The notes below the pieces were generated by a model. That model had not been told where the DNA came from. It searched no databases and worked only from the letters and a program-made list of their open reading frames with translations. DNA of 64,000 nt, taken from positions 50,166,943 through 50,230,942 of the forward strand of contig OZ026612.1 of the NCBI GenBank assembly GCA_964020975.1. Reading direction: 5' to 3'. Both the position numbers and the translations under genes were made by a program. Shown here one piece after another: positions 11,985 to 25,200 of the stretch (its first letter is position 1; every line of letters starts with the position of its first letter). The stretch is from Hermodice carunculata (taxonomy: Eukaryota > Annelida > Polychaeta > Eunicida > Amphinomidae).

Positions 11985-12963
11985 AACTAGAAGGAACTTT
12001 TTTGTAGAAAAACATTATGCATCCCCTGAGCAGGTGCCTCTCACCAGAGGCCACCCCTCTAAGAGGGCCACCATTCTTCTGCAGAAAGTTTGACCTTGAC
12101 CTATGATATCAAAGTTACCTCTTAGCAAATTTAAGGGATTCCGAAGTCTTACCTTGGTAAATAATGACAAAGTTTGATGGACTTCAATCATATCCATTTG
12201 AAGATGTGGCAGGGAAACCATTTCATTTTGCAAGGCAATGTCACTTGACCTCTGAGCTGAGGCTCATCAACAATCATATAAAAAAAAATTCCCAAAATCT
12301 AGGGAGTGTCTGTACCAAAAGTTTCAAGCGAACCTGACGTACGCTTTTGAAGAAGTCAAAATCTGAACTACCTTGCATTGACTTACATAGTAATCAATAC
12401 GAATGCCAAAATTTACTAAAAAAAAAAACAAAAAAACATTAAAAATCCAAAATTCATTGGAGCATAACCATTTGAACGCAGTTGGTAAATACCTCCTGAT
12501 GAAATGAATCTGGCCAATTGTGTTGGAGAAGTTGAAAATGTGAATTAGCATTGCAATCCCTATTGACTTACACAGTATTCAACAGGAATGTATGCAGTTT
12601 GACCTTTCAAGGTCACTCAGGTTTAAAATAAACCATACAAATGGAAAGCCCATAGGTACTTTCCTATCAATGTTTAATGGTACCCTTGGACCTGTAACGC
12701 ACCATTAAGAATGTATATTAAGCCAGTATATGAAAATTGCCGAGTCAGCAGGAAAATGCAACATGGATCTGACCTTGACTGTGACCTGAAGGTTATATAT
12801 CATTATATGAGAAATATTTCCACGAAACACAGATTATCTGTGCCAAATTAGGAGGCAATAGCTTATGAGGGGACAGAAATATAAGGAAAATAAGATATGC
12901 GGAGATGGCAGATGACGAGACTAAGCACTATATGCATCCCCTCCTACTTGGGATGCATAATTA
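11985..12963 (+). mobile_element. hairpin-ended family D element with B-like core
   Basis: The 5' end is AACTAGAAGG followed by ACATTATGCATCCCC. The 3' end holds a hairpin, ATGCATCCC and GGGATGCAT separated by 9 bases, finishing GGGATGCATAATT; this is complementary to the 5' ATTATGCATCCC. The middle (about 12290-12600) carries family B core text: 'ggagcataaccatttgaac', 'ttggagaagttgaaaatg' and 'cattgacttac' with 'agtaatcaa'-like words. So D ends enclose a B-type core. Two exact TGACCTTGA words lie at 12091 and 12770. Confidence 0.75.
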
Positions 12964-13421
12964 CCATAAACTTATGTTGGTATAAGCAAAAATAACAGAT
13001 GTTGGTGGACAACACAAATTATTCAACTCCACCGAGAAACTTCCCTACCACTATATAAATAACTGTGTTTAATTTCTTGACCATTAGGATTATCCAGAAT
13101 AAGAATAATTCTAGGCTAACCCAACTGGACAGCCTAACAAACATCAATCTTTCGACCAGTACCCTTAGAATCTGCTCCACCAGCAGATGCTGTCTCCAAT
13201 GTCGAGTAAATTGATTTACACCATCATGGCCTCAAGTTGCCTCTAAATTACAACATGCACGTAGTCTCACCTTACACAGACAATACTTACTCAGCTGGCA
13301 TAATACTTTATATCAACTTCACTCATTCAGGATCAACAAAATTTGCTCTTCTTTATCACACCCAATTCCATTCATGTTATATTTTTAAATTCATAATTTG
13401 ATGTACCATAATTAGACATAT

Positions 13422-13469
<48 letters not shown>

Positions 13470-16400
13470 ATTAATTTCACATAGTACTTCCATGAAGAAA
13501 TATTGTTTAACCTGTTAACACAGGCTCCAATGTTCCCAGTATCTTTTTATTGTTAATGTCGATTATAAGGACATCTGACAAACTTTGAAGCCAACAGGTG
13601 GTACAAACAGAGTTACAAATTAACTTGTTCTTCCCTTCTCAGCTTGGCTGTGATACAATGCCACACAGCACTGTCAAACAAAAAATGTCCGTATCTTGGA
13701 AACTAAATCAATGTTGTAGTTTGACATACAGAATGATTCTCCTGATATACTCATTTACTGGCAAGATGACAACAAATATCTAAACAACTGTTGAGGAGTC
13801 TACACTTCTGACTGATTGAAGATCACAACTGGGAACTGAATGACAATTTTCATTTGAAGCCAATTTTGGGAAACATTGTTTAAGGTGATGTCCAACCTGG
13901 AGAAGTGACTTCACTTTTATGCCACATATTACAGAAACATCCATTCCTGACATAATAAACCTACATACTCAATGGACAGGAAGTTTTGCAGAATCAGTCT
14001 GCACTAAAGATGGAACTCAAAATTCAAAGTTGATGTATAAACTGAAGCCTTCTTAGCAAAAATGTGTTTTTTGTAAAAGTTTGGATAATTAAAGAAAAAT
14101 ATTCAAAACAAAATGGCTAAATTTGTGCTATCATAATCTCAACATATGTATCTGCAATACAGTGTCAGAGATTTGCCCTCACTGGGTCTGTTTGTTAACA
14201 ATGGTGATACAAAAATTGGAAAATGGTTGTTTTTGCGAAATTTATAAAGTTTGCAGGACTCCTCATTTTTGATACATATTTAAAAAAGAACTGATCATTT
14301 CTTAAAAAAATCCCTGATATGTTTTTGCTCAAGAAATTTTTTGGAGTAAATCAGTCTTTATTTGATTAAAATCTGAAGATTTTTGTTTTAGAGAAATATC
14401 CATGTGAAATGGACATTTTAGAGCAGATACCTATTGTCCGTGATGAAGATCCAAAGGTTAACATCATCCATTGACAACCATGCTAACATTGAAAGTATTT
14501 TGTTGACTTCTTCAGATTGTATTAGGGCTAGAACTATTAAATTTGGACATAAAATATATGTCTACCAAAATGTTCCCAAATCTCAAGGAAGAAAATTATC
14601 CACAATCAGTTGGACACTGCCTTTAGGCAATAACTATGCTGTGGAACGAGGTGCATGTTCCTTGGTCAAAATGTTTCCTTTCTCCAGCAGTGTGACATTA
14701 CACGTATACACATAAGTGATTCAACTTGAATCTGTTTCATGTGAGCACTCTTTACACCTGTGCTAATCCACATTTAACAAGCTTTCTTTATTGTCAAGTA
14801 GCACCTCTACTTGAAGAACCATTTAAGTGGACACAATCTGCAACTCAAATTGAGTAAGTTGCCAAGCTGTTACACCTAAGTCCATAATGCTTCATGCACA
14901 GGTGATACACTAGAGATTTGTCAAAATGGCATTTTTTTTGTTTGCAAACTATCTCTTCCTCAAATGTGTACTAGCAGCAGAAATATTTCCTGCTAAGGCA
15001 ATCTCTCCACAAATGGACTCTTCTCTATAAAATCAATTCCACTGAGAACCTGCACATCAAGACAGGATCAGGTCAACATGCACATACCACTGGCAACTAC
15101 TTTTCAAAAACACTGACCAGGTATAACTGTCTAACATTAAACTGTACTTCCCCCAACATAATTAACTTTTCCATACTGTAATCATCAAGCTATAGCCTGA
15201 AGATCTGCAACATGAATGGTGTTAGGTAAGATAAAAGTAATTAGCATTTAGACTTGTGTTGCCCGCCCTCATGTCTTGTGCAAGACTACAGTCAGCATTC
15301 CTCACATGTCGGCCTTGTCCTAGATGAAAGGGGAATTCAATAATTATAACAGTTGACAAGAGAACACATGGGATGTGAGGCTGTAATGAAGGATTGTGCT
15401 CGGATCTTCTCCCAATAAGTGCCGCTAAGCCTGGCTATAATTTCTGATGTTGCCTGCCACAGCATTGTCCCATGAGTGTAACACACATCAGATGAGATGG
15501 TTAACCATTGTGACCTTTTCCTAAAATGACCTGATTCTCTCTCTGCTACCGCCAATAATTGGTACATCCATTCTCAGTAATACTCTGGAGTATTCCATGG
15601 CCACCGGCAACAGTGACAGTACTCTTTTTAAAGGCTATAAACCTCTCATGCTGGACCCTAGAAATGTGAAAAATACATGTTTTTCTAAAAGTGTTCTGCA
15701 TTGACATTTGTCTGAATGCAAATGTCTTCAGGCATAGTGATTTTTCACAGATTTCTCTTCATTGGCAAAGATAACATTGAATATCAATCACTGCAGGTCA
15801 CTGAGTAAAAAAAAAGGGGGGGGGGTCAAGGTCAAATACAAAATTGGCAGTGTACAAGTTCACCACAGGCTTGCAATTCTGACCAAAAGACATATTTGTG
15901 AATGATTGAGCACTCTCTGATATACCACATTTGGAACATGCATCACTTTTTATGCAAATTATCTTGACCAGGAGAAATGTGTTTTTACATAAGTAGGTCA
16001 TGAAGCATAAAATGTAGGTAAGAGTTACTCACCCCAAACAATGTGCATAACTTCCATATAGGCCCACAATTCTGAGAAGGTTTAATTCACCATCAAAATA
16101 ATCTGTGTTGGTTTCGAATGATAGTGTTCACTGAGGCAGCCATTGAGGTAGGGAGGCTTGCAACCCTCTTTACCACACTTTGGTCTATTTCATACAGCTG
16201 ATTATTTTTACTTTTGCTGCAGTTTGATGGTATCACCTTTGACGAATGGCTATTCAACATCAAAGTCCCATCTCCAAATTAAGAAGCCAGATGTGATTGA
16301 AGTAGGGCTGCCAACCTGGTACTACATATAGGTCTATTTCCAGTTGGAGAGATGATTAATAGTTACTCTTGTTTCTATTTGCTGCTGATCATGAATTTAT

Positions 16401-17266
16401 GCTGGCAACAAGAAAGAAGCCAGCACAATGTTTCTGTGTCACATGCAATTAAAATAAGCCTAACAATCCCTTCTACCAGTACAGGTATGCTTAAGCCTAT
16501 TTAAAGGTGTGGTGATTTTTTTTTTTTTTTTTTTTTTTTGGGGGGGGGGGGTACTATTTGCTTAAAATAATGATGACTCTGTGCTAGGAGTTATAGGGAA
16601 TATCACCTTTGTCATAAATGCTGTAATATGTCCCTGACACAAGCGTATTAATGGTACATATTGGGCTGTTCCAGTGGCACACAGTTGTTACTAATATTAT
16701 GACTATTTGCTGATAGTTGTGATGACTCACTGCTGAGGTAGCACTGGACTCCATTGATCTATTCTCATGCCACAAATGCAATAATGTGCAATTGAAGTAG
16801 ACCTAGCAAGTTCTTCACCAGTAAATGTAGGCCTATTCCAATCGCTGAGGTGCTTAATCTACTTATCACTACTGATGTAAATAGTAACATGCTGATAATA
16901 TGATGAATCTTTGCTGGAGGCAGCAATCAATCCCATCACACATTGCTATGTCCTAGGTGCCATAATGACTTCAGTGGCTGTGTACCTGTGCATGTAACAA
17001 TGTATCTACCTGTGCATGTAACAATGTATCAACCAAATTTCTGGCATTAGTTGACATTGTTCATTACAAGCTATAGCCTGCATTTTTACAGCACTGGGAC
17101 AAAATGTACACTTTATGAAAATTTGGGTTACTTCTTTGTATTTGAAAATAAATATGTCATAGGCCTGACACCAATGTTTTACATTGTCCAGGGTCTATCA
17201 ACAATTGAGTAATATGGGTTTGGGGGTCAAGAAAGGCTCTTATTTAAGAATTGAATGTCATTTTTC
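12964..17266. other. long gene-free stretch with small simple repeats
   Basis: Contents seen: a TA run (listed separately); an A-then-G run at about 15807-15825 followed by a family-A-like phrase with TCAAGGTCA at 15826-15834; a T24-G12 junction at 16516-16551; and two exact copies of a 24 bp unit at 16983-17030 (TACCTGTGCATGTAACAATG plus TATC). The stretch at about 15360-15500 looks less repetitive and slightly more GC-rich, but I cannot assign a role. No coding exon recognised. Confidence 0.45.
13427..13467. repeat. (TA)n microsatellite
   Basis: About 41 bases of uninterrupted TA, preceded by a short ACACATA patch. Confidence 0.95.
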
Positions 17267-17387
17267 TGGTTGCCATGGGGTGAATGAAAATGATGGGGTC
17301 ACTGGCATATTCTGTAAATCACAGAAGCAACTCATAGCAAGTATGGCAGTGGGTCACCCCACCATTTTCATTCACCCCTGGCAACCA
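17267..17387. repeat. long foldback (about 38 bp arms)
   Basis: The left arm begins TGGTTGCCATGGGGTGAATG and continues through AAAATGATGGGGTCACTG. The right arm runs CAGTGGGTCACCCCACCATT to CACCCCTGGCAACCA. Pairing is nearly complete over about 38 bp with a few one-base differences, and the loop is about 42 bases. It could be a short foldback MITE or the template of a hairpin RNA. The size exceeds a typical animal pre-miRNA stem, so I favour the element. Confidence 0.75.
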
Positions 17388-20015
17388 CAAAAGCAATATT
17401 CAACACTTGTATTCACATTTTTGCAATGAATTCTGCACATTAAATGACAATAGCTGTCAAATTAGGACCATCTGCAAGTGCAAAATGTCAATGCAGGAGG
17501 GGTGTTCATGCTTAAATGGAGGTAACAGCCTCAATAGGGAATTCATAAGTCACTGTGGACCTGTTCTTGCTAATTATTTCACTAGGCAACAGAACTATGC
17601 CTCCACAATGAAGAGGGTACTTGCAGCAATTTTGTTACTGAAAAATTGCTTTTTCTGCCAAATACATGAGTAATTCTTAATATTTTAAGCAAGTTTTTAT
17701 GTTTTAAGCCACGTGAAGGACTTCACTTGGGCTTTTGGTTTCTCAGATTGCTATTTTTATTGCAAAAACACATTCTGCCCTGCTTAACACATGAGTGTGT
17801 TCTCCTTCCTGTCAACTTTCTTGTTGCAAGATAGGGGGCAGCACATCACCATGATTACTTATGAATACCTCCTATTAATGTCAGACAATGCCAGGACACA
17901 AACAGAACATAACATAAAATATTTTGTATTTTGGCACAACCATTTCATTTGATTAAAACTGATGACAAAACTCACTAATATATCCACCATACATAGTGCA
18001 GTGGCAAATTTGATTCTGACAGTGCCTGTAATATATATTTTACAACCAAATCAAGGATACATACTGGCAGGTGGACAGCAGTTGGCACAAAATCTAAAAG
18101 GCATGAAGCTACAAGAAATGAGACATGGTCAAAATTATGGCCTAATGCTTGAACAAGTTAAATGTGCAGTTTTGGAACACTGAATTAAAGATATTTCCTG
18201 CATATAACATGCCATGAATAAAAATGAGTGTGTTTGTTGACAACAGTTATGCTGCATTAGGTGGAAAGTAGTTCCTGTTCCATATTTGGGTTTCATGTGA
18301 TATCTTCATGCGAAATTGAAATACAGAGTCTCCCTCATGTGCAATGTTAAAAACTATGTACACTTAAGCTGGATCCGAATTGCTCCGAAATATTCAGGCT
18401 GGCACTGTGCTGGCCATTTTTACATATTTGGTGAGGGTAAAATATGACAATTGTAAACAAGAAATTTATTTAGGTTTGTTGGCTTGGTGGCCCATAATCC
18501 ACAGCACGAACAGGTGTTCCCCATGACGTTACATTGCATCAGCAAAGGTCTTCACATTGGGGATTAATGGCACCAAAACAAGTCTTGCGCTGGTTCCCAG
18601 CTGATGACCCATTTTATACGTATAAAGGCTAATAAAGCCAAAAACTTTCTTCTAAATTTCAAATTTTATGAATATGATTTGCTCATTACACAAAATAATT
18701 TGTTACACTGATTTAGAACTATACAGTTTTTCATTGAGTGGTACGGAATAGGACTTTGTTCTTAGAATATCGGATTTGATAGTGTTCAAACAGCACTTGG
18801 GCTTACAGATTTGTGTTTGTTGAGTTTCTCTTGATATTAGATGTGAAGACAATGACAATGCTCACCATATTTTTATACCAATAGCTCTTCCTGTTTGTGC
18901 CTCTGTGGCCCAGCATTTCTATCAGACTTGAAAAGCAAAAGTTGGGGCAACCAGTTGCAATAAGAAACCTTACAATTCCAATAAGCCTGGCAGGACGGGA
19001 GCTTAAAGACAATCAGCTGTATTCTCTCTTATAAATCTTCCTATCTTTGGCAAAACTTTGCCCACTCTGTGAGAGTATCCATCACTTCGGAGAAGGATAC
19101 ATATTATGCCTTACTCTGGTGATGGATGGTCAGCCCTGGACCTGCATTCACAAGTAACAATCTCTCATCAGACAAATCTGCAAACGCAATGTAATCAGAA
19201 ACAACTACATCTTCAAGTTAAGATGCTGTGAGAACCTGACAGCAACATTATTTGTATCAATGACTATCTCATAGCAGAGACCATGTTTTCTGTCCTCATA
19301 TCCTTCACATGTTTATAAGCAAGTTAAGTCAAATAGCAATGAAATCTTTTGATTCCTAAACCTCTGCCCAACTAATGAGGCAAACATGTCACATGCACCA
19401 ATACCCAAAAGACGGGACTTGTTTCTAGGTTCCCTGATTTCTTTGCTAAGAGAAATGTATCAACTGGGCATGTTGTCCAAGGTCTGGTGCCCTCAACATA
19501 GGTCCTCACATGATGGAATTTAAGCCACTTGTGTGCCTACATGGTTTAATTACTGCATGACTGAATGCTCAACTATTGCTCTTCATCCATCTTCCCTTGA
19601 CAAATAGTAGAGCTGCCTGCAGTGATCAATGGGAGGTAGATGCTGGCGTGCCCTCTCATTATTCCCTGGCACTGTTCCCTTCCTGGGTTAGTCCACTGCA
19701 GCAGTCGACATTGGCTTTGGCAGTTTGGGGACTCGTTGAGTCATTCAAGGAAACTCTGGCTTGCTGAGACACAGATTGTACTTTTAAATTTATGCCAAGA
19801 AACAATCTTCATTTTTATACAGATAGTTGAAGTAGAGCAGTCATCTTATACATAAATTTCAAAATAAGTTGATTTTCAACAGGGTTAAGCCCTTGCCACC
19901 CAGTTACATTTTTCAAGATATTAGCAAACTCTTAATCCCTGAGCTGGGCTTATATTTTCACGCATTGTCACAAAATAAGAGAACATTTGCTGATGGCTGA
20001 ATAAATGACATGCCT
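17388..20015. other. no gene or repeat recognised
   Basis: Only short chance frames. No element ends, RNA genes or splice-bounded coding frames were identified. Two overlapping plus-strand frames at 19576-19855 show no known motif. Confidence 0.35.
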
Positions 20016-20167
20016 CAGTGGACATATACAGACACGTGTTGTTGACGTATATATACTTGTAGTTGACATACAGACACTTGTGGAGGACATGTAGGCACTC
20101 CTTGTAGACAAATACAGACACTTGATTTGACATACAGACACTTGTTATGGACACATGTAGACACTTC
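20016..20167 (+). repeat. minisatellite, units of about 21-24 bp
   Basis: About seven imperfect units of the form 'gacatacagacacttgt' with variants (gtggaggacatgtaggcac, tgtagacaaatacagacac). They produce cysteine/tyrosine-rich repeated peptides in two minus-strand frames, which should not be taken as genes. Confidence 0.8.
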
Positions 20168-20404
20168 TAATAAAAATAAAGATATCTGCACCAGAAACAG
20201 CTGTGAGTGATGTGTACTGAAATTCTGTGGATATGCTGTAGCTTGCACACATTATGGAAATCATTATATGGAAATTACACTCATTGGTTGACAAGTTGGG
20301 CAAAATTATGTACATAAATTCTGGCTGGTATTTTGTTGGAAAAGTTATGATATCTTCACTGGAAACTGGAAAGACAAGACTGTCACAACAAGCCACTACA
20401 ATTT

Positions 20405-20540
20405 CAGGGCCAGAATTTCGGCAAGAATCTGAGAATCCATTCTCGTAAAGATTCTCCTAAACTTGTCTTTCTTTACAAGGAAAACTAATTGACAAAAATC
20501 CAAATAGATTCTCGCAAAATTTTGCAAAATTCTGGCCCTG
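20405..20540. mobile_element. small MITE with CAGGGCC ends
   Basis: Perfect 14 bp inverted ends: CAGGGCCAGAATTT at 20405-20418 and AAATTCTGGCCCTG at 20527-20540. An AATTT pentamer lies directly outside both ends (20400-20404 and 20541-20545), a possible target duplication. Pairing continues imperfectly inward (GAATC..ATTCTCG). Ends of the form CAGGG..CCCTG are seen in hAT-type elements, but those usually make 8 bp duplications, so the superfamily is uncertain. Confidence 0.75.
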
Positions 20541-20545
20541 AATTT

Positions 20546-21335
20546 TCCATCTAACCCTTTTAGGAGATCCAAATAAGTAATATCCATCTTGGTTCCAAAC
20601 CTGTGTACATGTACCTCAGACCACTAATGAGCACAAGACATTCAAGGTCAACTTGGGAAATTATTCACCTTCAACTCTTTCCTGTGAACCATAATTTCCT
20701 AAACCACAATGGGACAACAGAAACAGCTTGTTTAGCACTACTTTTAAAGACACAGGTGAGTCGACATTATAGTTCCAAACAAAAAAGACACTGAAAACCA
20801 ACTTCCTTCTAAAATTATCAGACATTTTTAGATGCAGGAGTTTTTAGAACGATAAACATGATCATCATGATGTATAGTTCAAACAACTTATCTGTTACTT
20901 TGACGAACATTGATCTTTTTCACAGTTAACTAACTTCACTCCTGACTTGACATCATAAAAACTTCAAGTTCTTGAGGATCTAAGCTTAATTCTCTTAACA
21001 CTTCCCTGGTTAAAGCAAGACTATGAAAGTTGTTGACCTTAGCATGTTATCCTCATAGGTTTCATCTAAAATTCTCACTCAACATTTACTACTAACATGC
21101 AAGTATAGTAGATGCCAATTTACAGCCAGATGCTTGGGACAGTTTGAGTGTAACAGGACTCCCTTAATTTTGCAGCATACTACAATTTTATTTGTCTGCA
21201 AAGCAAGGCAAACCTTCTGCTCCCCACTGTAGTGCTGTCCCCAGCTCAGCCACAATAGAAATTGAACCTACATCACAGACAACAATTGAGAACATCAGTA
21301 TATATGTAATTTCACAGTCATAAAGTGAAGCATAT
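20546..21335. other. no gene or repeat recognised
   Basis: AT-rich sequence without a supported feature. Confidence 0.35.
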
Positions 21336-21731
21336 AATAGACCTGTTCATAGGACTCGGGTTTATTCGGTTCGCTTCGGGAAGCGCACCCTGCTTTGTTT
21401 ACATTTTGTGCTCGGCCACGCTGGCCGGATTACAAGTGGAAGCATAAGAAAGTAAAACACAGGGTGTGCTTGGATTTAACGAAAAATCAAACCGTCAGCA
21501 ATCTATAAATGCACATTTCACCACTGACGTGACAATTTAGGCAAAACATTTGCAATGTTCAACACAATCCATGCTGTAATCACTAGCGTTTGCCGTGGCA
21601 TCCGTTGTAAACATATGACGGCGTGGACCCGACTCGGCTACTTGCTGATTGGACAATCAAGCCAACAATGGAATGCATAATTAATTAGGGTCCGGAGAAG
21701 TTCGGTAAAACTCAGTATGAACAGGTCTATT
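21336..21731. mobile_element. 396 bp inverted-end element, GC-richer than surroundings
   Basis: Perfect 16 bp inverted ends: AATAGACCTGTTCATA at 21336-21351 and TATGAACAGGTCTATT at 21716-21731. Weaker pairing continues inward (ACTCGGGTTTATTCGG against CCGAACTTCTCC-type text). The interior is notably richer in CpG (TTCGGTTCGCTTCGG, GACGGCGTGG) than the flanks. No transposase frame. Superfamily not assigned. Confidence 0.8.
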
Positions 21732-21791
21732 CCTTACATGTATATATTTCTGTATTCTTGCAGAGGGGTACAGGAAACAGTGTATCTTTTT

Positions 21792-22090
21792 TAGACATGT
21801 CTTTCAATGTGATACATTGTACCTTCTTTGTATTGAAAAATTGGTCAAGGCAAGTGGCACATTGCATCTGGTTTGTATTGACATGTCTGTCAAGGCAAGT
21901 GATACAGTGCACTTTTTCAGATGGATATGTCTTTCAATGTGATACATTGTGCCTTCTTTGTATTGACATGTCTGTCAAGGCAAGTGGTACATTTTATCTG
22001 GTTTATATTGACATGTCTGTCTAGGCAAGCGTTACAGTGCACTTTATTCAGATTGACATGTCTCTCAAAGCAAGTGGTACATTGTTTCTG
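21792..22090 (+). repeat. 45 bp minisatellite in a 135 bp higher-order pattern
   Basis: Units of about 45 bp share 'tgacatgtctgtcaaggcaa' followed by 'gtgRtaca'. Three alternating versions are recognisable by the next word: ACATTGTACCTTC/ACATTGTGCCTTC, ACATTGCATCTGG/ACATTTTATCTGG and ACAGTGCACTTT. They occur in the order a-b-c-a-b-c-a, i.e. a three-unit repeat of about 135 bp. Cysteine-rich frames on both strands arise from it and are not genes. Confidence 0.85.
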
Positions 22091-22235
22091 CACCAAAAAT
22101 GTGGCCAAAAGAGAGGGGTGGCCTCTCTTCAGGTGAAAAACAAAATGAAAATACCATATTTGATACATGGGAAAGTATCCTCTGTAGAGGGGTAGCCTCT
22201 TGTCAAGCAGGCCTTACAAGAAGGGGACCACTGTA
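22091..22235 (-). mobile_element. fragment of TACAGTGGTCCC-ended MITE
   Basis: The right edge is GGGGACCACTGTA, the reverse of the TACAGTGGTCCC end of the element at 48501. Inside are 'gaggggtggcctctctt' and 'agaggggtagcctcttgtca', typical of that family's subterminal text. The opposite end abuts the 45 bp minisatellite and cannot be defined. Confidence 0.55.
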
Positions 22236-22236
22236 C

Positions 22237-25200
22237 TGACATATCTGTCAAAACCGTTCAGTTAAGAAGCAGAACTGAGCAAAGCAACAAACCTCTCCAG
22301 GCAATCAAGTACACATCTACATACTTGATCCTATTTATTTCACTGTATTCTTAACTTAGTACATCCTCCAACATCATCACCATTGCAAAAAACAGTTTAA
22401 CATAAAATAAAACATTTCAGATGCTTATGGCATCTGCTGTAATACTCCAGACTTCTACAGTCTGCATCAATGACCAGAAAAGTCAACTTAATTTTCACTG
22501 CAGGACTGTTTACTCAAAATTGTATGACTTTCAAATGCTGTGGGACACACACTGCTGCCATAATGATAACAACATTCTTCAGTTCTCTACAGTTTTGTAC
22601 AATACCAGATTTCATTGATAGTGTGACCTTCCATTTTCATATCAGTCATCTAACATTCTACATGTAATAGCCTGAAAATGTTTCCTTTGCTACATTACAT
22701 TTTGGAAAGGTTTTCTAAGCAGATCAACCAGGTCCAATGTCTGTGGGAAATATGTGGACACAGCATTAACTGATCTCACATCTTGACCTGACCCTGACAA
22801 CTTCCATGAACTGGTCAGAACAATGGAAGCCATGGTGATATTCTTCTCCCTCTTTTGCGGGATTACCAAATATGACAAGTTCATGAGAAACAGCAACGTA
22901 TTGCCTGATTGAAAATTCACTGGCTTCTTGTTTGACAATCCCCAAGACAACCCAAAGGTCACTTGGGCTGTTCAGAGTATTTTGATTTGTGGTCACCTCT
23001 TCCATTTACTGAACTCTCCAGTGGTGGCGACCTTTGTTTCCCATGATATTATGGCTAAATTCCAGGATTTCTCAGTAATTCACTGTGTCGCCAACCAAAT
23101 CCCCCCGAATGAAATCATTTCTCAGCAAAATTGATTATTTTCATTCCCTTTTTTCCCTGTTCGTCTTTATCTCTCTAGAGTTGTCATTTGCTGACTTAAC
23201 ACCCACTATGATAAGGCTGAAGTTTTGATACAACGTCTCATGAGTATGCAATTCTGCATAATATGTGCTAAACCAACACATAAATTTGCCTACATTTGTA
23301 GAGGTCAAAATACTTCTATTCAGGCATGATGGCCTACAGTGAAGCCTTTTTCACTTCTTTTTCTTTTTCCCCGCCAGTCAATTTCCGCAGCATCTAATCA
23401 AATCAAACTGGGTGAACACATCAAGCAGACAGGGCAAAAACTAGTGTTGATTAATTAATTTCAGTATTAAGCCTGCGAGCATCTCTCTGTATTCTCATAT
23501 TAACTAATTTTCTTCAGTGTATCATGACATTTGGAATATAGAAGGCATTTGTTGAGAGACAAACTTGGTTAGGTATGTAATGAAACATAAAAAACCTAGT
23601 CTTCAGAAACTAATTTCCGTCACCAAATTTTTTCAATTCCTTTTGAAGTCTCCATGCTATTCCAAACATTTGACATAAAAAGCCTCATACAAAAGCACTT
23701 CTGCTTCAGATATTTCCTATGTATTATCAACACTACCAAAATCTGCCACAATTCCACGTTTTTAGTTTTCACTCTTTGTACAATATATCTTCTTCCAATG
23801 AAGACATATTGTCAAAACTGGATCAAAACACTTGACTAATGAATACTTAGAAAGAAAAAAAAAAAGAAGAAAAGTTACAACATTCTTTCTTTGATGTTCA
23901 AAGATAACTTCTTTTCTCTGGCAAGATTCATTCCTGAACAATCAAAGCTATCAGCTCTGAAACAAAACTTTTCTCCACATTCTCTTCAACATATACAGTT
24001 TTGATCTTGTAAAATCCAAATCATTCAATACATTTAAAGCATTTCTAAATAAACTGTGATCATTGGACAGTGAAAACATTCCAAATCCCATGTGGCAACA
24101 CCACAGTCTATCTAATAATCTGTTTCAATTAGTCAGTTCTTCCAGATGTTAGAAGCCTGTGGAAATTTGACTAATTTGAAGTGAGATTTGGCCCTTGGGA
24201 TTACAATCGTGTCCAAACACTGTGTTTGTGGCATTACTGTGTTGGGATGAAACAAGGTTTGATGGCTTCAACAGGTCTTCACCAAAGGTTGCTTTGGAAT
24301 TAGATGTGAGATTGGCAGAGTTGCTTGAAAACAAGGGAATCTACTTAGTTCTGTTTTGCATAACATTTCCCTGTCTGGCTTAAGGTTTTAAAGCCGACAG
24401 TACATTGACATTTTAAGCCCTACTGATTAAGCATATCTGCTCATACACAAAAAATATTCACAGACCCTGTACAAAAAAAAAAAAAACAAAAAAAAAACAA
24501 AAAAAAACACTTCTTGGTTATCTTACCGAAGATAACAATTTTTACTGTGTAATCAGTGAATCTTCACATAGAAACTTAGAAATTTGAGTAAAATCTGCCA
24601 CACAGACAAAAGACACAAACACAAATGTGTCACCCATGAGGAATAAAAGCATAAAATTCCACATCACTGTGTATGCAAAAGTAAAACATGCCAAGCCTCC
24701 CCCACCCAGAAAAAAAAAAACAAAAAACAAAAATTGCCATTTTCCCAATACTTGATGTAAATCAGATTACCAGCTCAATAAGATGATACACATTAGATCA
24801 TCTGCCTAATATATCTCCTGCAGGCAGACTGAATGCCCATACTAAATTCTGAACAAAAATCCTGTTCATACATATATGATAAAATTAACAATATCAATAT
24901 AGAATTTGCTTCACACTCAGCAAGGCTACTTGCACAGTTGACTATAGTGGTGCTAGGTTCTACCTGGAATAAACAGGTTTCCTCAGCATGTTTTGGCCAT
25001 AACACACGCAAAACATGCCAACAAAAGCTTTGACCTAGCCCATTGGCCTTCTTGCAAGTATGTGCATGCTGGTACCCCAATGATCAGTCCTTGTATATGG
25101 TATTTGAAAGTGGAATCACAAATATAATTCAGATGAGCACAACTATTATTGTGATTAACAGGCAAACAGTTGAGATATCCAGCATGCAGGATCTTAAGAA

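Noticed and set aside
18590-18650. Second hammerhead (CTGATGA at about 18601)
   Set aside because: No GAAAC at the right distance and no stem II after the core.
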